From: Fastidiosipila sp963510375
GTDB lineage: Bacteria; Bacillota; Clostridia; Saccharofermentanales; Fastidiosipilaceae
Direction: 5' to 3'
Length of the DNA stretch: 64,000 bases
Assembly (NCBI GenBank): GCA_963510375.1
Contig: CAUPES010000003.1
Span: forward strand, 44,902 to 108,901
Positions 26,663-36,504 of this stretch are shown here, in pieces (position 1 is the first letter of the stretch; each line of letters begins with the position of its first letter). The translations under genes were made by a program, and so were the position numbers. The notes below the pieces were generated by a model that was not told where the DNA came from, did no database searches, and saw only the letters and a list, made by a program, of their open reading frames with translations.

Positions 26663-27214
26663 CTAATAAATTGGTTCAATCACTCCATAGCTGTCGCCTT
26701 TACGTTTGTATATAACATTAACTTGTCCAGTTTCATCTGATATATATACAAAGAATGAGTGATTTAAAAGATCCATTTGCATTGCTGCTTCTTCATCAGA
26801 CATTGCTTGAATCTCAAATGATTTGTAACGGAAGTCGTAATTAACTTCATTAACATCTTCGTCAGCACTTGCATCGTCTATCAATTCTTCTTGAACAAAT
26901 CTCTTCATACTATCGTATTTACCGTTCATATTTGACATTAGAGTCTTGTGCTTACGAATTTGTCCTTGCAACACATCTATAGCTGAGTCCAAAGCTGTGA
27001 AAATATCACTCTCACTTCTTTCTGCTCTATAAATTTTCTTGTCTACATGAAGTGTTATCTCTACTCTCTTCAAGTCAGGACCATCTGTAGTACATTTAAC
27101 TTCACATAAGGCGCGATCATCAAAATATCTATCAAACTTGGAAAGTTTGTCTTCTATTCTATTTCTAAGTTCTTGACCAACTTTAATATCTACACTTTGT
27201 ATATCAATTCTCAT
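26663..27214 (-). CDS. hpf: Ribosome hibernation promoting factor, long form
   Basis: 183 residues. The N-terminal domain (about 1-100, MRIDIQSVDIKVGQEL...VEITLHVDKK) binds the 30S decoding centre. After a linker, the C-terminal domain (about 125-183, VNYDFRYKSFEIQAMSDEEA...LLNHSFFVYI) drives dimerisation of ribosomes into 100S particles. This is the long Firmicutes type. It is a single gene with a strong terminator. Confidence 0.95.
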   Translation of the reverse strand: MRIDIQSVDIKVGQELRNRIEDKLSKFDRYFDDRALCEVKCTTDGPDLKRVEITLHVDKKIYRAERSESDIFTALDSAIDVLQGQIRKHKTLMSNMNGKYDSMKRFVQEELIDDASADEDVNEVNYDFRYKSFEIQAMSDEEAAMQMDLLNHSFFVYISDETGQVNVIYKRKGDSYGVIEPIY

Positions 27215-27392
27215 GTTTGCACCTCCATTTGAATTATTATATTTATATTTTAATCATTTTAACAACAAAAAGCAAGCTTAATTTATATTTTTAGGTTATT
27301 TTGCACACTTAGCAGTGTTTATGTCTTAAGACTCGAAATTAATTTAGTTTATCTGTGGAAGTGTATTTTCGGTGATAGAGGCTTCTCTCAAA

Positions 27393-27423
27393 TAAAAAAG
27401 GAGCTTGTGCAAGACAAGCTCCT
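27393..27423 (-). terminator. Terminator of gap
   Basis: AGGAGCTTGT and ACAAGCTCCT form a 10-bp stem with a 4-base loop, followed by TTTTTTATTTG on the minus strand. Confidence 0.9.
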
Positions 27424-27452
27424 AATCATTTACAAAATTTTATCAACTAAAA

Positions 27453-28526
27453 TTAAGCTTTTTGATCTTCTTCATACATGTGTTGTAATGTCTTGATCAT
27501 TGAGTTTGAGAATCCCCACTCATTGTCATACCAGCTTACAATCTTGAAGAAGTTTGTTGAACCTTCTAGGTTGTTTTGTAATGTAGCTTTTGAGTCATAG
27601 ATTGATGTATGAGTATTGTGTACGATATCGCTTGATACGATTTCATCTGTACAATATGCTAATACGTCTTTCAAGTATGTTTCTGAAGCTTTCTTCATTG
27701 CTGCATCGATTTCTTGGATTGATGTAGCTTTCTTTGTACGTACTGTCAAGTCTACTACTGAACCTGTAGGTACTGGAACACGGAATGACATACCTGTCAT
27801 TAAACCGTTAACTTCTGGAAGAACTTGACCAACTGCTTTAGCTGCACCTGTTGTTGAAGGAATAATGTTAGCTGCTGCTGCACGTCCACCTCTCCAGTCT
27901 TTTTGAGAAACACCGTCAACAGTTTTTTGTGTTGCTGTGTAAGCGTGAACTGTAGTCATCAAACCTTCTTCGATACCGAAACCTTCTTGTAGTAAAACGT
28001 GGACTAGTGGTGCCAAGCAGTTTGTTGTACATGAAGCGTTTGAAACAACATCATGTTCTGCTGATACATATTCTGAGCTATTAACACCGTTAACGATTGT
28101 CTTAACGCCACCTTTACCAGGAGCACTCAATAGAACTTTCTTAGCACCTGCCTCTAAGTGACCTGCTGCTTTTTCTTTTTGTGTGAAAGCACCTGTAGCT
28201 TCGATAACATATTCTACACCTAATTCACCCCATGGTAATTCTGCTGGAGTTCTTTGTGCAGGAACACATAGAATCTTATCACCATCAATTACTAAAACGT
28301 CATTACTTTCTTTGTCTGGTGAGCTCTTCTCTGTTGAGATTTCGCCTTGGAAAGCACCTTGAGTTGTATCATATTTCATTTGATATGCGAAGTAATCTGC
28401 ATCTGTTGAGAAGTCAGCTACTGCTACCAAGTCGATTTCTTTTCCTAAAAGTCCTCTGTCGTGCATTGCGCGTACTACTAGACGTCCAATACGACCAAAA
28501 CCATTAATACCAAGTTTAATTGCCAT
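27453..28526 (-). CDS. gap: Glyceraldehyde-3-phosphate dehydrogenase, long glycosomal-like type
   Basis: 357 residues with NAD-binding NGFGRIGR (8-15), catalytic Cys166 in SNASCTTN, and His in the TTVHAYTATQ segment near 193. It is about 20 residues longer than the usual bacterial enzyme. Insertions near 24-31 (RGLLGKEI) and 41-80 (TDADYFAYQMKYD, STEKSSPDKES) resemble, from memory, the kinetoplastid glycosomal/spirochaete-type enzyme rather than the Bacillus GapA type. Glycolytic, cytosolic. It is a single gene with strong promoter, SD (TAGGAGG) and terminator, as expected for a highly expressed enzyme. Confidence 0.97.
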   Translation of the reverse strand: MAIKLGINGFGRIGRLVVRAMHDRGLLGKEIDLVAVADFSTDADYFAYQMKYDTTQGAFQGEISTEKSSPDKESNDVLVIDGDKILCVPAQRTPAELPWGELGVEYVIEATGAFTQKEKAAGHLEAGAKKVLLSAPGKGGVKTIVNGVNSSEYVSAEHDVVSNASCTTNCLAPLVHVLLQEGFGIEEGLMTTVHAYTATQKTVDGVSQKDWRGGRAAAANIIPSTTGAAKAVGQVLPEVNGLMTGMSFRVPVPTGSVVDLTVRTKKATSIQEIDAAMKKASETYLKDVLAYCTDEIVSSDIVHNTHTSIYDSKATLQNNLEGSTNFFKIVSWYDNEWGFSNSMIKTLQHMYEEDQKA

Positions 28527-28588
28527 TATTTTCCTCCTACTTGACTTTTGAAAAGTCTGTTTTTACATTTGTATTTCAATACCCGTCT

Positions 28589-28617
28589 ATTCTATACGTT
28601 TTTTTAATTATCATCAA
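28589..28617 (-). promoter_or_regulatory. Promoter of gap
   Basis: On the minus strand TTGATG and TAGAAT are separated by 17 bases. The ~60-base leader holds a small hairpin (GACTTTTGAAAAGTC at 28534-28548) just before the SD. Confidence 0.7.
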
Positions 28618-28697
28618 CTATTTAATTTAAATCGCCTTTAAAATTCGCAGTTTCTTAACAGTTTCTTATATTTTTATGGGGTAAAATACCTTTTTTA

Positions 28698-30227
28698 CTA
28701 AAAATCCGAACCGTCAAAATCCTCTTGTTCTTTCACATCTTCATCTTCTGAATTCATGATTAGTTCAAGTAATTGTCTTTTACTCATGAAAGGATGTTTC
28801 CAAGCTTCACGTTTTAACTTCTTAGATACATCCATCTCTGAAATCTCTGGAGCTTGATTTCTTGTCAGTTCATAATATTGCGAATCAAAATCAACTGTTT
28901 CTAAGTTATCATTTTCTATTTCATTGCTATTTGCATCGACTCTATTAACTCTTAAATTAACTTTTGGTCTAACAGGTTCAACAATGCGTGCAGCTGTTTT
29001 TCTCGTTGAAACTTCCCCACCTTCAATTTCTAGCGACTTCTCAAAGCTCATAACCTTGTGTGGATCGACTTTTTTCGCCATGATCCTACGATTACTCCAG
29101 GCTTGGATCAATACATAAATAATTGTAGTTGTTGGTACAGCCAAAATTGTACCTACCAAACCAAAGAGCTGAGTACCACAGGTAACTGCAACCAGTACCC
29201 AGAATGAAGGCAAACCTATTTGAGATCCCATAACTCTTGGGTAAATAACATTTCCCTCTATCTGTTGAATTACTAGAATCATTAGTCCAAATAGCAAAGC
29301 ATCAATGAATGATGTTTCCACCCAAATCAAAACCCCACCAATTGCGGCAGAAATAAAAGCACCAACAATAGGAATGAATGCACCTAGCATTTGCAAAACG
29401 GAAATCGTAATAGGAAATGGGAAGCGGAAGATTATCAAACCAAAGAAAGTTAAAGTACCAAAGATCAATGCCTCGATACCTTGTCCTGCAAAGAACTTAG
29501 AGAAAATCAAACTACAAAGTGAAGTAAATTGCAAAAGCTTATCCATGTAAACTTCCGGCAACAATGAATATCCTACTGATTTAAATTCTCTAAAGAGAGC
29601 TTCTTTTCTAGCTAAGAAATATATAGAGAAAATCACAGCAATAAAGAAATTAATCAAACCTGTAACTGTACCACTAATTAATCCTAACACGGTTGTAGCT
29701 AACTGAGAACTTGCACTATACAACCAGTTTATAAATTGGTTTAGTAAGTTATTAATGTTGAAAGATGAAGCCTGAAGATACGAGGCTATTTGTGGGTTTT
29801 CGTTACTAAACTTGATGAACCAGTTATTTATGCCTTGTACCGCACCCGGTAAACTCTGAAAGAACGAGACAACTGTCTTAACTATATCTGGCACAACTAA
29901 AAAGATTATCAGAGCAATTATCGTACCAGTAATTATTAAAGTTAAAAGTATACTAATTGGTCTAGATAGACGTTTGCGGTATTTCTCCTTACCAGACTTC
30001 CATGGCTTGCCAAACAAACTTCTCTCAATAGCTCGCATAGGTAAATTCAAGATAAAAGCTATTAACCCACCAACCAGAACTGGCAAAGTAACGTCAACTA
30101 GGTATCTAAATATTTTTGGGGCGCCATCAATATGTCCTATTCCCCAAGCAAGCAAAAGAGATATTGCTACTATACCAACAATTCTTTTACTTGTAGTTTT
30201 GTCAATCGTCATTTCCAGTCGGGTCAC
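28698..30227 (-). CDS. AI-2E family (PerM-like) membrane transporter
   Basis: 509 residues. The membrane region (about 15-380) has seven to eight segments and the family's features: LPVLVGGLIAFILNLP near the N-terminus, FFIAVIFSIYFLARKE in the middle, and QQIEGNVIYPRVMGSQIGLP near 330. A polar C-terminal tail of about 120 residues is cytoplasmic and unusually long. Family members export small molecules or ions; the substrate here is unknown. The annotated start is GTG; an ATG five codons in is possible. It lies between gap and mfd. Confidence 0.88.
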   Translation of the reverse strand: MTRLEMTIDKTTSKRIVGIVAISLLLAWGIGHIDGAPKIFRYLVDVTLPVLVGGLIAFILNLPMRAIERSLFGKPWKSGKEKYRKRLSRPISILLTLIITGTIIALIIFLVVPDIVKTVVSFFQSLPGAVQGINNWFIKFSNENPQIASYLQASSFNINNLLNQFINWLYSASSQLATTVLGLISGTVTGLINFFIAVIFSIYFLARKEALFREFKSVGYSLLPEVYMDKLLQFTSLCSLIFSKFFAGQGIEALIFGTLTFFGLIIFRFPFPITISVLQMLGAFIPIVGAFISAAIGGVLIWVETSFIDALLFGLMILVIQQIEGNVIYPRVMGSQIGLPSFWVLVAVTCGTQLFGLVGTILAVPTTTIIYVLIQAWSNRRIMAKKVDPHKVMSFEKSLEIEGGEVSTRKTAARIVEPVRPKVNLRVNRVDANSNEIENDNLETVDFDSQYYELTRNQAPEISEMDVSKKLKREAWKHPFMSKRQLLELIMNSEDEDVKEQEDFDGSDF

Positions 30228-30373
30228 TTTCTTGTTTCAAATTTCTATACTTTTTATACATTAGATAATATCAAATATCAAAGTTAACTGCATGAAATTT
30301 CTAGTTTCTTTATTTTCTTATACTGTTATTTTTAACTGCTAAATTTATTAATATCAACTACAACTAGTTACAT

Positions 30374-33300
30374 CTATTTCGCAGACTTATCTTGCTGCTC
30401 TCTAACTGCCATTTCCAAGTCTTTAAATAACTCCCTCAAATTAGCACTGACTAACTTCTTATTCTTCGCAGCTCCACCCCAACGAATATTACCAGCACCA
30501 CTAGCAATAAACTTAATCTTGTGTTTATATTTTTCTAAATTTAATAACACTCCCAAAGCTTCCATGTTTGGGCGAAGCTCTGGACTAAACTCAAGTACTA
30601 TATCTTTTCTATCTATGTATACTCTGTTCAAATGTAATTTGCGTGCTTGACTCTCGACATAGGAAATATCAGCTAGTGCATATGTCTCTTCAGGTAGCTC
30701 ACCGTACCTATCCATCAACTCATCCAAGATATCGTAGTATTCGTCTATATCTTCAATATCCAATAGGCGTTTATACATGTCCATTCTTTGTCCCTCTGAA
30801 GGAATTAAAGAACTTGGTAGATATGCATCTAGTTTAATATCAATACGAGTTACGAAATCTTTGTCCAAAGACATGTTTTCTGGCAGAACTCCTGGGTGCT
30901 CAGCAGAGCTACTACTTGCAGCCCCAACGTCTGTAACACCACTTGCTACATCAACTGAATCAGCAGCTGCCTTTTCCTCTTCTACAGCCTCTTCTCTAGC
31001 CAACTGAACTTCTTCTTCTAGCATCTGTACATAGAGTTCATAGCCAATCGCTTCCATATGTCCATGTTGCTCACCACCTAGTAGGTTACCAGCACCACGA
31101 ACCTCAAGGTCTCTCATAGCAATTTTCATACCAGAGCCCAGTTCCGTGAAATCTCTAATAGTTGCCAAACGTTTCTGGGCATCCTCAGTCAAAGTCTTAT
31201 TACCATCATATGTTATAAAAGCATAAGCTTGTTTATTAGATCTACCTACACGACCTTTAATCTGATAAAGCTGAGCCAAGCCCAACCTATCCGCATCACG
31301 AGCGATAAGAGTATTAACATTTGGCATATCAATTCCTGATTCAATGATAGTCGTACAAACGAGCACATCAGCTTCGCCTTTAATGAAGCTATGGATAACC
31401 CCCTCAAGTTGAACTTCAGGCATTTGACCGTGCCCTATAGCTACTCTTAGACCTGGTATCTTTTCTTCTAAATGTTTCGCAATTTCTGGGATCTTTTTAA
31501 CATTATTAATTAGATAGAACACCTGGCCTCCACGACCAACCTCTCTAATTATAGCTTCGTTAATAATTGCATCGTCATATTCCAGGACAAAAGTCTGAAT
31601 CTCCCTTCTCTCCTGTGGTGGTTCCTCCAATAAGGAAATATCTCTAATTCCAGACAAAGACATGTGTAAAGTTCTTGGTATTGGTGTAGCACTTAGAGAG
31701 AGCACGTCTACATTGGGATATTTTTCCTTTAACTTCTCCTTGTGATCAACGCCAAACCTCTGCTCTTCATCAACCACCAGCACACCCAAGCGTTTAAATT
31801 GCACATCATCCGACAACAATCTATGCGTTCCAATAACCACATCAACCATGCCATTTTTCAGACCTTTAACAATCTCTTGTTGCTCTTTTTTGCTAGTAAA
31901 CCTACTCAAGACTGCTACTTCAATAGGATAACCTTTGGCTCGCTCTTTAAAATTCTCGTAATGTTGTTGAGTTAGAACAGTTGTTGGCGAAAGCATTGCA
32001 GCCTGCATACCATTTGAAACAGCTTTAAACATAGCTCTAAAAGCAACCTCCGTTTTGCCAAAACCAACATCACCGATTAGAAGTCTATCCATGACTTTGT
32101 CAGATTGCATGTCTTCTCGTACATCTTCCATAGCTTCTAACTGGTCATCAGTTTCCTCAAACGGGAATCCCTCCGCAAACTCGTTATCCCAAACTGTATC
32201 CTCACTGAATTTATACCCCTTAATACGGTTACGTTCCGCATAAAGTTTGACAATATTTGTAGCTAACTTCTTAATGGAATCTCTAGCACGAGTTTTGAGT
32301 TTAAACCATTCGCCGCCGCCCAAGCTGGAAAGTCTAGGCTTTCTGTTGTCCATACCCACGTACTTGCTCAGCTGCTCTATAGCTTCCATTGGTAGAAATA
32401 AGCTATCACCTTTGGCATAGGAAACTTTAATATAATCTTTGCTTCCCGAAGCAGTTGTTAGAGTTTCTATACCTTCATATAGTCCTATACCATGATCCTC
32501 ATGCACAACATATGAACCAATCTCAAGATCTGAGAAGAATTTAATCGTCTGTTCATTCTTCTTCCTGCGCTTATTGCGTTTATAACGTTTGCCAAAAACA
32601 TTCTCTGTTCCAAAAATTGCTAGCCTGGCATCAGGCCAGACAAAACCATCGTTAAGAGCTCTTGGTACAAGTCTCTTGACCGTCGCTGGAGCATTAAGTA
32701 ATAACTTTTCGTTCAAGGTATCTCTTTTGCTAGGGTCAGCTACGTATATGTATGTGAATTGGTTTTCTGCCTGACGTTCTTTTAGCATCTCATAAAACTC
32801 GTCTTCTCTAGCCCTATAATTCTCAGCAGCCAAACTTCTGAATGCGAATTTCTTTGCAGTTGGAAAACCGTTACTTGAGCCATCTAACAGAGCAAAACTC
32901 AAGACCTGGAAATTCTGATCCAAGCTCTTCATGATGCCAACTTTTCCTATGATATTTTCCGCCACTAGAATAGTGGTTTTGCCTTGGACAAGTAACTGCT
33001 TAATTTGTTGTTCTTTACCAGCTTTCCACGCATCTAAGGACTCTTGTAATTTTTTCAGCTCAAAAACCACTGCCCTACCGCATAACTCTTGGAAGTAATC
33101 GAGAATACTTGTTTTTTCAGGATAAATATATTCCAGCCAACGGTCTAAAATCTCTACGCTTAAATTATTCTCTAAGCCCTCAATGTCATAGTTACAAAGT
33201 GCTTTAAAAGCCTCAACTTCATCACGACTAGCAGCTTTTTTGTACATGTTTTTGCTCTGCTCATCTCTGAAGTCTTTAATCTTATCAACTAAAGCCGCTC

Positions 33301-34111
33301 GTTCTTCACTACTAATATTAATCTCTTGTGCTGGTGAAATAAGTATTTCATTAACTTCATCATACTGGCGTTGAGATTCTAGATCGTATAGTTTAACTTG
33401 TTCAATTTCGTTATCAAAGAAAGAAATCCTTATACCACTCTCATCTGCATTTATCGGCACAAGATCAACTATGTCACCTCTTTGAGAGAACTCACCAGCA
33501 TTTTCCGCTACTTCAGAGTATTTATAGCCTATATTACTTAATTTAGCTGCAAGTTCGCCGGGCTCCATAATAGTATTCAGATCAATTTTTATATAACTAT
33601 CCAACAGACTTGGCATGTCTGGCATACGTTGTTGCAAGGCAGCTGCAGTTATTAAGACAATTGGTCTCAGCTCCTCTTCACGTGTTTCAAGCAAGCGACT
33701 TATAACCTTAATACGCTGGTGCATTTCATTTTTGCTAGCGGATTCAATTTGGCTTAAGTTGAACTCTCTCGCTGGGAATTCTAAGATTTCGCCAGGATAA
33801 AAAGCCTTCAATGCTTCTTGCAAGCGACGCAATTGCAAAGGGTCACTTGCTACGACAAAAGCAAAGTCATTATCAGCTTTTTGCAAAAGCAGGGCAGACA
33901 AAATAAATGCTGCGTGATTCTCTATTGGACCTACAACATTTATGTGAGGTAGCTGATTACTATCAGCAGCTACTGCATCTTTATTGGCACCAAGATTCCA
34001 AACCTCTCTTAATTCATTAAATTTAGGATCTACTAATGCACTCTCGACTATCCAATTTGCTTTGCCTATTTCTTCTGTATTCATTTCTGAGTTTGCTTGC
34101 TCATTAAGCAT
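30374..34111 (-). CDS. mfd: Transcription-repair coupling factor Mfd
   Basis: 1245 residues, full length. N-terminal UvrB-like region (GDIVDLVPINADESGIRISFFDNEIE near 210), RNA-polymerase interaction domain (FFSDLEIGSYVVHEDHGIGLYEG near 520), then a RecG-like motor with LIGDVGFGKTE, TTVLTQQH, VVDEEQRFG and VCTTIIESGIDMPN. The C-terminal TRCF domain follows an unusual Ala/Ser/Glu-rich insert (about 1040-1085). It removes stalled RNA polymerase and recruits UvrA. It overlaps pth by eight bases. Confidence 0.97.
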   Translation of the reverse strand: MLNEQANSEMNTEEIGKANWIVESALVDPKFNELREVWNLGANKDAVAADSNQLPHINVVGPIENHAAFILSALLLQKADNDFAFVVASDPLQLRRLQEALKAFYPGEILEFPAREFNLSQIESASKNEMHQRIKVISRLLETREEELRPIVLITAAALQQRMPDMPSLLDSYIKIDLNTIMEPGELAAKLSNIGYKYSEVAENAGEFSQRGDIVDLVPINADESGIRISFFDNEIEQVKLYDLESQRQYDEVNEILISPAQEINISSEERAALVDKIKDFRDEQSKNMYKKAASRDEVEAFKALCNYDIEGLENNLSVEILDRWLEYIYPEKTSILDYFQELCGRAVVFELKKLQESLDAWKAGKEQQIKQLLVQGKTTILVAENIIGKVGIMKSLDQNFQVLSFALLDGSSNGFPTAKKFAFRSLAAENYRAREDEFYEMLKERQAENQFTYIYVADPSKRDTLNEKLLLNAPATVKRLVPRALNDGFVWPDARLAIFGTENVFGKRYKRNKRRKKNEQTIKFFSDLEIGSYVVHEDHGIGLYEGIETLTTASGSKDYIKVSYAKGDSLFLPMEAIEQLSKYVGMDNRKPRLSSLGGGEWFKLKTRARDSIKKLATNIVKLYAERNRIKGYKFSEDTVWDNEFAEGFPFEETDDQLEAMEDVREDMQSDKVMDRLLIGDVGFGKTEVAFRAMFKAVSNGMQAAMLSPTTVLTQQHYENFKERAKGYPIEVAVLSRFTSKKEQQEIVKGLKNGMVDVVIGTHRLLSDDVQFKRLGVLVVDEEQRFGVDHKEKLKEKYPNVDVLSLSATPIPRTLHMSLSGIRDISLLEEPPQERREIQTFVLEYDDAIINEAIIREVGRGGQVFYLINNVKKIPEIAKHLEEKIPGLRVAIGHGQMPEVQLEGVIHSFIKGEADVLVCTTIIESGIDMPNVNTLIARDADRLGLAQLYQIKGRVGRSNKQAYAFITYDGNKTLTEDAQKRLATIRDFTELGSGMKIAMRDLEVRGAGNLLGGEQHGHMEAIGYELYVQMLEEEVQLAREEAVEEEKAAADSVDVASGVTDVGAASSSSAEHPGVLPENMSLDKDFVTRIDIKLDAYLPSSLIPSEGQRMDMYKRLLDIEDIDEYYDILDELMDRYGELPEETYALADISYVESQARKLHLNRVYIDRKDIVLEFSPELRPNMEALGVLLNLEKYKHKIKFIASGAGNIRWGGAAKNKKLVSANLRELFKDLEMAVREQQDKSAK

Positions 34112-34718
34112 GTTTATTTCCTAATACCTCGTTCATTGCTAATTGTAAATTCTTCTCCGCAGTTAATTCGATTAGTTCAATAGCATTATTTACTGCAACA
34201 TCTAATGCCTTCATCTCTCCCGCAGAAAATCTACCCAAAACGAAACTTACCATATCTCCAAATGCTGGTTTAGGACCAATACCCAAACGAATTCTAGGGA
34301 AATCTTGGCTGCTAATTTCTTTAATAATAGATTTCATACCATTATGAGTTCCTGCACTACCAGATTCTCTCACTCGAATTTTGCCAATCTGAATGTCAAT
34401 ATCATCATAAGCTATAAATAGATTTTCCAGAGGGATTTTATAAAATTTAAGCAATTTTTGAACAGCAATGCCAGATAAATTCATTAGCGTTGTTGGTTTG
34501 GCTAAAATAATTTTTTTACCGGCGATATTAATCTCACTAATATCTGCAGAAAACTTTGATTTTTTCCAATTACCTTTGTGACGCAGAGCAAGTTCTTCAA
34601 CAAATATAAAGCCTGCATTATGTCTAGTTTTCTCATATTCTTTACCTATGTTGCCTAATCCTACAAGTAAAATAGCATCTTGATTGTCTCCTGAATTATT
34701 CTTTTTCTTAAAAAACAT
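34104..34718 (-). CDS. pth: Peptidyl-tRNA hydrolase
   Basis: About 204 residues. Catalytic His is in EKTRHNAGF (near 36), with LVGLGNIGKEYE before it, KPTTLMNLSGIAV near 75, and the YDDIDIQIGKIRVRESGSAGTHNGMKSI segment holding the conserved Asp and GHNG-like loop. Cleaves peptidyl-tRNA to recycle tRNA. A basic, disordered 16-residue start precedes the domain. ATG 34718 is preferred over the GTG just before it because GAGG then lies at normal spacing. The pth-mfd order is the common Firmicutes one. Confidence 0.96.
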   Translation of the reverse strand: MFFKKKNNSGDNQDAILLVGLGNIGKEYEKTRHNAGFIFVEELALRHKGNWKKSKFSADISEINIAGKKIILAKPTTLMNLSGIAVQKLLKFYKIPLENLFIAYDDIDIQIGKIRVRESGSAGTHNGMKSIIKEISSQDFPRIRLGIGPKPAFGDMVSFVLGRFSAGEMKALDVAVNNAIELIELTAEKNLQLAMNEVLGNKHA

Positions 34719-34721
34719 CAC

Positions 34722-35349
34722 TAAAACCTCTCCGCTTTTTATATCTTTTATAAATATACGAAAGCTGATTATAACACTTTGGATTTTATAAAGTTATAGC
34801 ATAAGCTTTATTTTTATTTAAAGTCGATAGCTATCGCGGTTAACCCAACTTTCACATAAAAAAGTCAAATTTCAACTTTGGTAAAACAAGATAAACCTAT
34901 GAAATATTATGTTTGTACACAAGTCAAGAACATTTCAGGCAATTAAACTTATCCACCATATCTAAAATAGAAACACAAAGAATTATCTATTTTTATGTGG
35001 ATAATGTGGATAACTGTGTGGACATCAGCAATTATCGTCTTCAAAATGTTAATTAGAGATTAAATTTCACGCATGTTTTATTACATTAAAATTACATTTT
35101 AACTTATTTTTGTTACATCAGTCCCCGAGACACGGATACATATTTATATTTTTTTAAATACACTTAAATTTAAATAAAATAGAAAATATGCACAAAAACT
35201 TCGTTTAAGTGATTAAAAATAAAACAAAAATTAAGCAAAATAAAAACTCCAAGTTTTCAGAAAATCCTCTAAGAATTCCCTAATCATCGGAGTCTAAACT
35301 TATTCTAATGTTAATTGCATCAATATCTTTAGCTAGCAATAAAAACACG
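34722..35349. other. Gene-free AT-rich stretch with DnaA boxes
   Basis: 628 bases without a supportable gene. It holds a CGATAGCTATCG palindrome (34828-34839), the DnaA-box cluster described separately, and about 250 bases of very AT-rich sequence. I see no tRNA, SRP RNA, tmRNA or riboswitch fold in it. Confidence 0.7.
34949..35025. promoter_or_regulatory. DnaA-box cluster
   Basis: Two perfect DnaA boxes in direct tandem with no spacer, TGTGGATAA at 34996-35004 and 35005-35013. A one-mismatch box (TTATCCACC, 34949-34957) lies in the opposite orientation, and a two-mismatch box (TGTGGACAT) at 35017-35025. Flanked by AT-rich DNA. DnaA recognises TTATCCACA. It may regulate a nearby gene or titrate DnaA; an origin is less likely because genes on both sides run in the same direction. 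Confidence 0.6.
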
Positions 35350-36504
35350 TTATTCATATAAATAAAATTCTTTAGCTCTCTCCTTGAAAGCATCTGCCTC
35401 TCGCTTAGTTTCTCTAATTAGTTCTTGTGTATTAGCATGCTGCCTACTTAGTTTACTGTTACCAAACAGTTTGTCTATTTTTAGTATCTGCTCATTGTTT
35501 GTAGGAATAAATAACAGATCTTTATCAACTATACGTTTAAGTTCAGAAATAATAGTTATTGTCATATCAATAGGCTTAATTTTCTTTCTCTGAGTAACAT
35601 GAATCCTTACTCCCTGAATTTTTGTACCTTGGTAAATACCTTTAGTTGGAGTGAAGTAAATTGGTGTAAACCTAATACCACTAATGATAGTTTTGTTCAA
35701 ATTGGCAGCCAATTGAACTCCATCTAAGAAAGGTGCTGCAATAACTTGGAAAGGTAAAGTCGTACCTTCTCCAAAAGATACATTAGTTCCCTCTAGCAAA
35801 TGCAAACCGCTAGCCAAAATCAATCCATCTAAATTTGGATACTCTAGTCTTGGTATGCTCCATAAAGCATCAATATCGTCAAAAGTATCTTTGCGCTCCC
35901 AATTTCGCATTTCAATAACTTGCAAATTACAATGCAAATCATTGACTGTGTTCATCATAATCGCCAACTCACCTATGGTCATGCCATATCTAATTGGCAA
36001 CGGAAACTCATCGTCATTCATATAATTGTGCTCAATAACCGGTCCTTGTACGAGCTCTCCACCTAGCGGATTCGGTCTATCCAGAATAACTACTTTTTTA
36101 TCTGTGTTTCCAAGTTGTCTTAATAATCTATGAAGAGTTTCGATATAAGAATCATATCGCAATCCGGTCAAAGGAAGATCTACAAACAGAGTATCAAATG
36201 ATGCTAACATCTCATGAGTAAAGTGGAAAGATCCATATCTATACAATGAAAATACTGTTAAGCCTGTCCAAATATCTTTATAACTCTCGTATCTTTCGCC
36301 TGAAGCTTTCTCACCTAACACACCAAATTCAGCGCCAAAAAGACTGGTCAAATCCATATGGTTATTAACCACTGCCAGAGTAGAGTTAAGGTGTCTATCC
36401 ATTGAAGCACCTGTAGTCAACAGACCAATTCTATCCATTAAATATTCATCTTTAAACTCTATTAAACGATCTACACCATTATTAATCTTCTTTTTGATTT
36501 CCAT
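35350..36504 (-). CDS. DUF1343/NamZ-like protein without signal peptide
   Basis: 384 residues. Family landmarks: RIGLLTTGASMDRHLNST near the N-terminus, LFGAEFGVLGEKASGE near 55-70, VVILDRPNPLGGELVQGP near 138, and LLEGTNVSFGEGTTLPFQVIAAPF near 237. DUF1343 proteins such as NamZ are exo-N-acetylmuramidases that recycle cell-wall sugars. Two family motifs are changed: the usual FGPEHG reads FGAEFG and the usual DIQDVGAR segment reads VDLPLTGLR. There is no signal peptide, so it is cytoplasmic. Catalysis is therefore uncertain. Confidence 0.85.
   Translation of the reverse strand: MEIKKKINNGVDRLIEFKDEYLMDRIGLLTTGASMDRHLNSTLAVVNNHMDLTSLFGAEFGVLGEKASGERYESYKDIWTGLTVFSLYRYGSFHFTHEMLASFDTLFVDLPLTGLRYDSYIETLHRLLRQLGNTDKKVVILDRPNPLGGELVQGPVIEHNYMNDDEFPLPIRYGMTIGELAIMMNTVNDLHCNLQVIEMRNWERKDTFDDIDALWSIPRLEYPNLDGLILASGLHLLEGTNVSFGEGTTLPFQVIAAPFLDGVQLAANLNKTIISGIRFTPIYFTPTKGIYQGTKIQGVRIHVTQRKKIKPIDMTITIISELKRIVDKDLLFIPTNNEQILKIDKLFGNSKLSRQHANTQELIRETKREADAFKERAKEFYLYE

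Noticed and set aside
34722..35349. Chromosomal origin of replication at the DnaA-box cluster
   Set aside because: Only two perfect boxes, no dnaA or dnaN nearby, and gene direction does not switch across the site.
35280..35357. 25-residue ORF (MNNVFLLLAKDIDAI...) overlapping the end of the NamZ-like gene
   Set aside because: No convincing SD and too short to judge; a resemblance to the tail of PriA is too weak to call.
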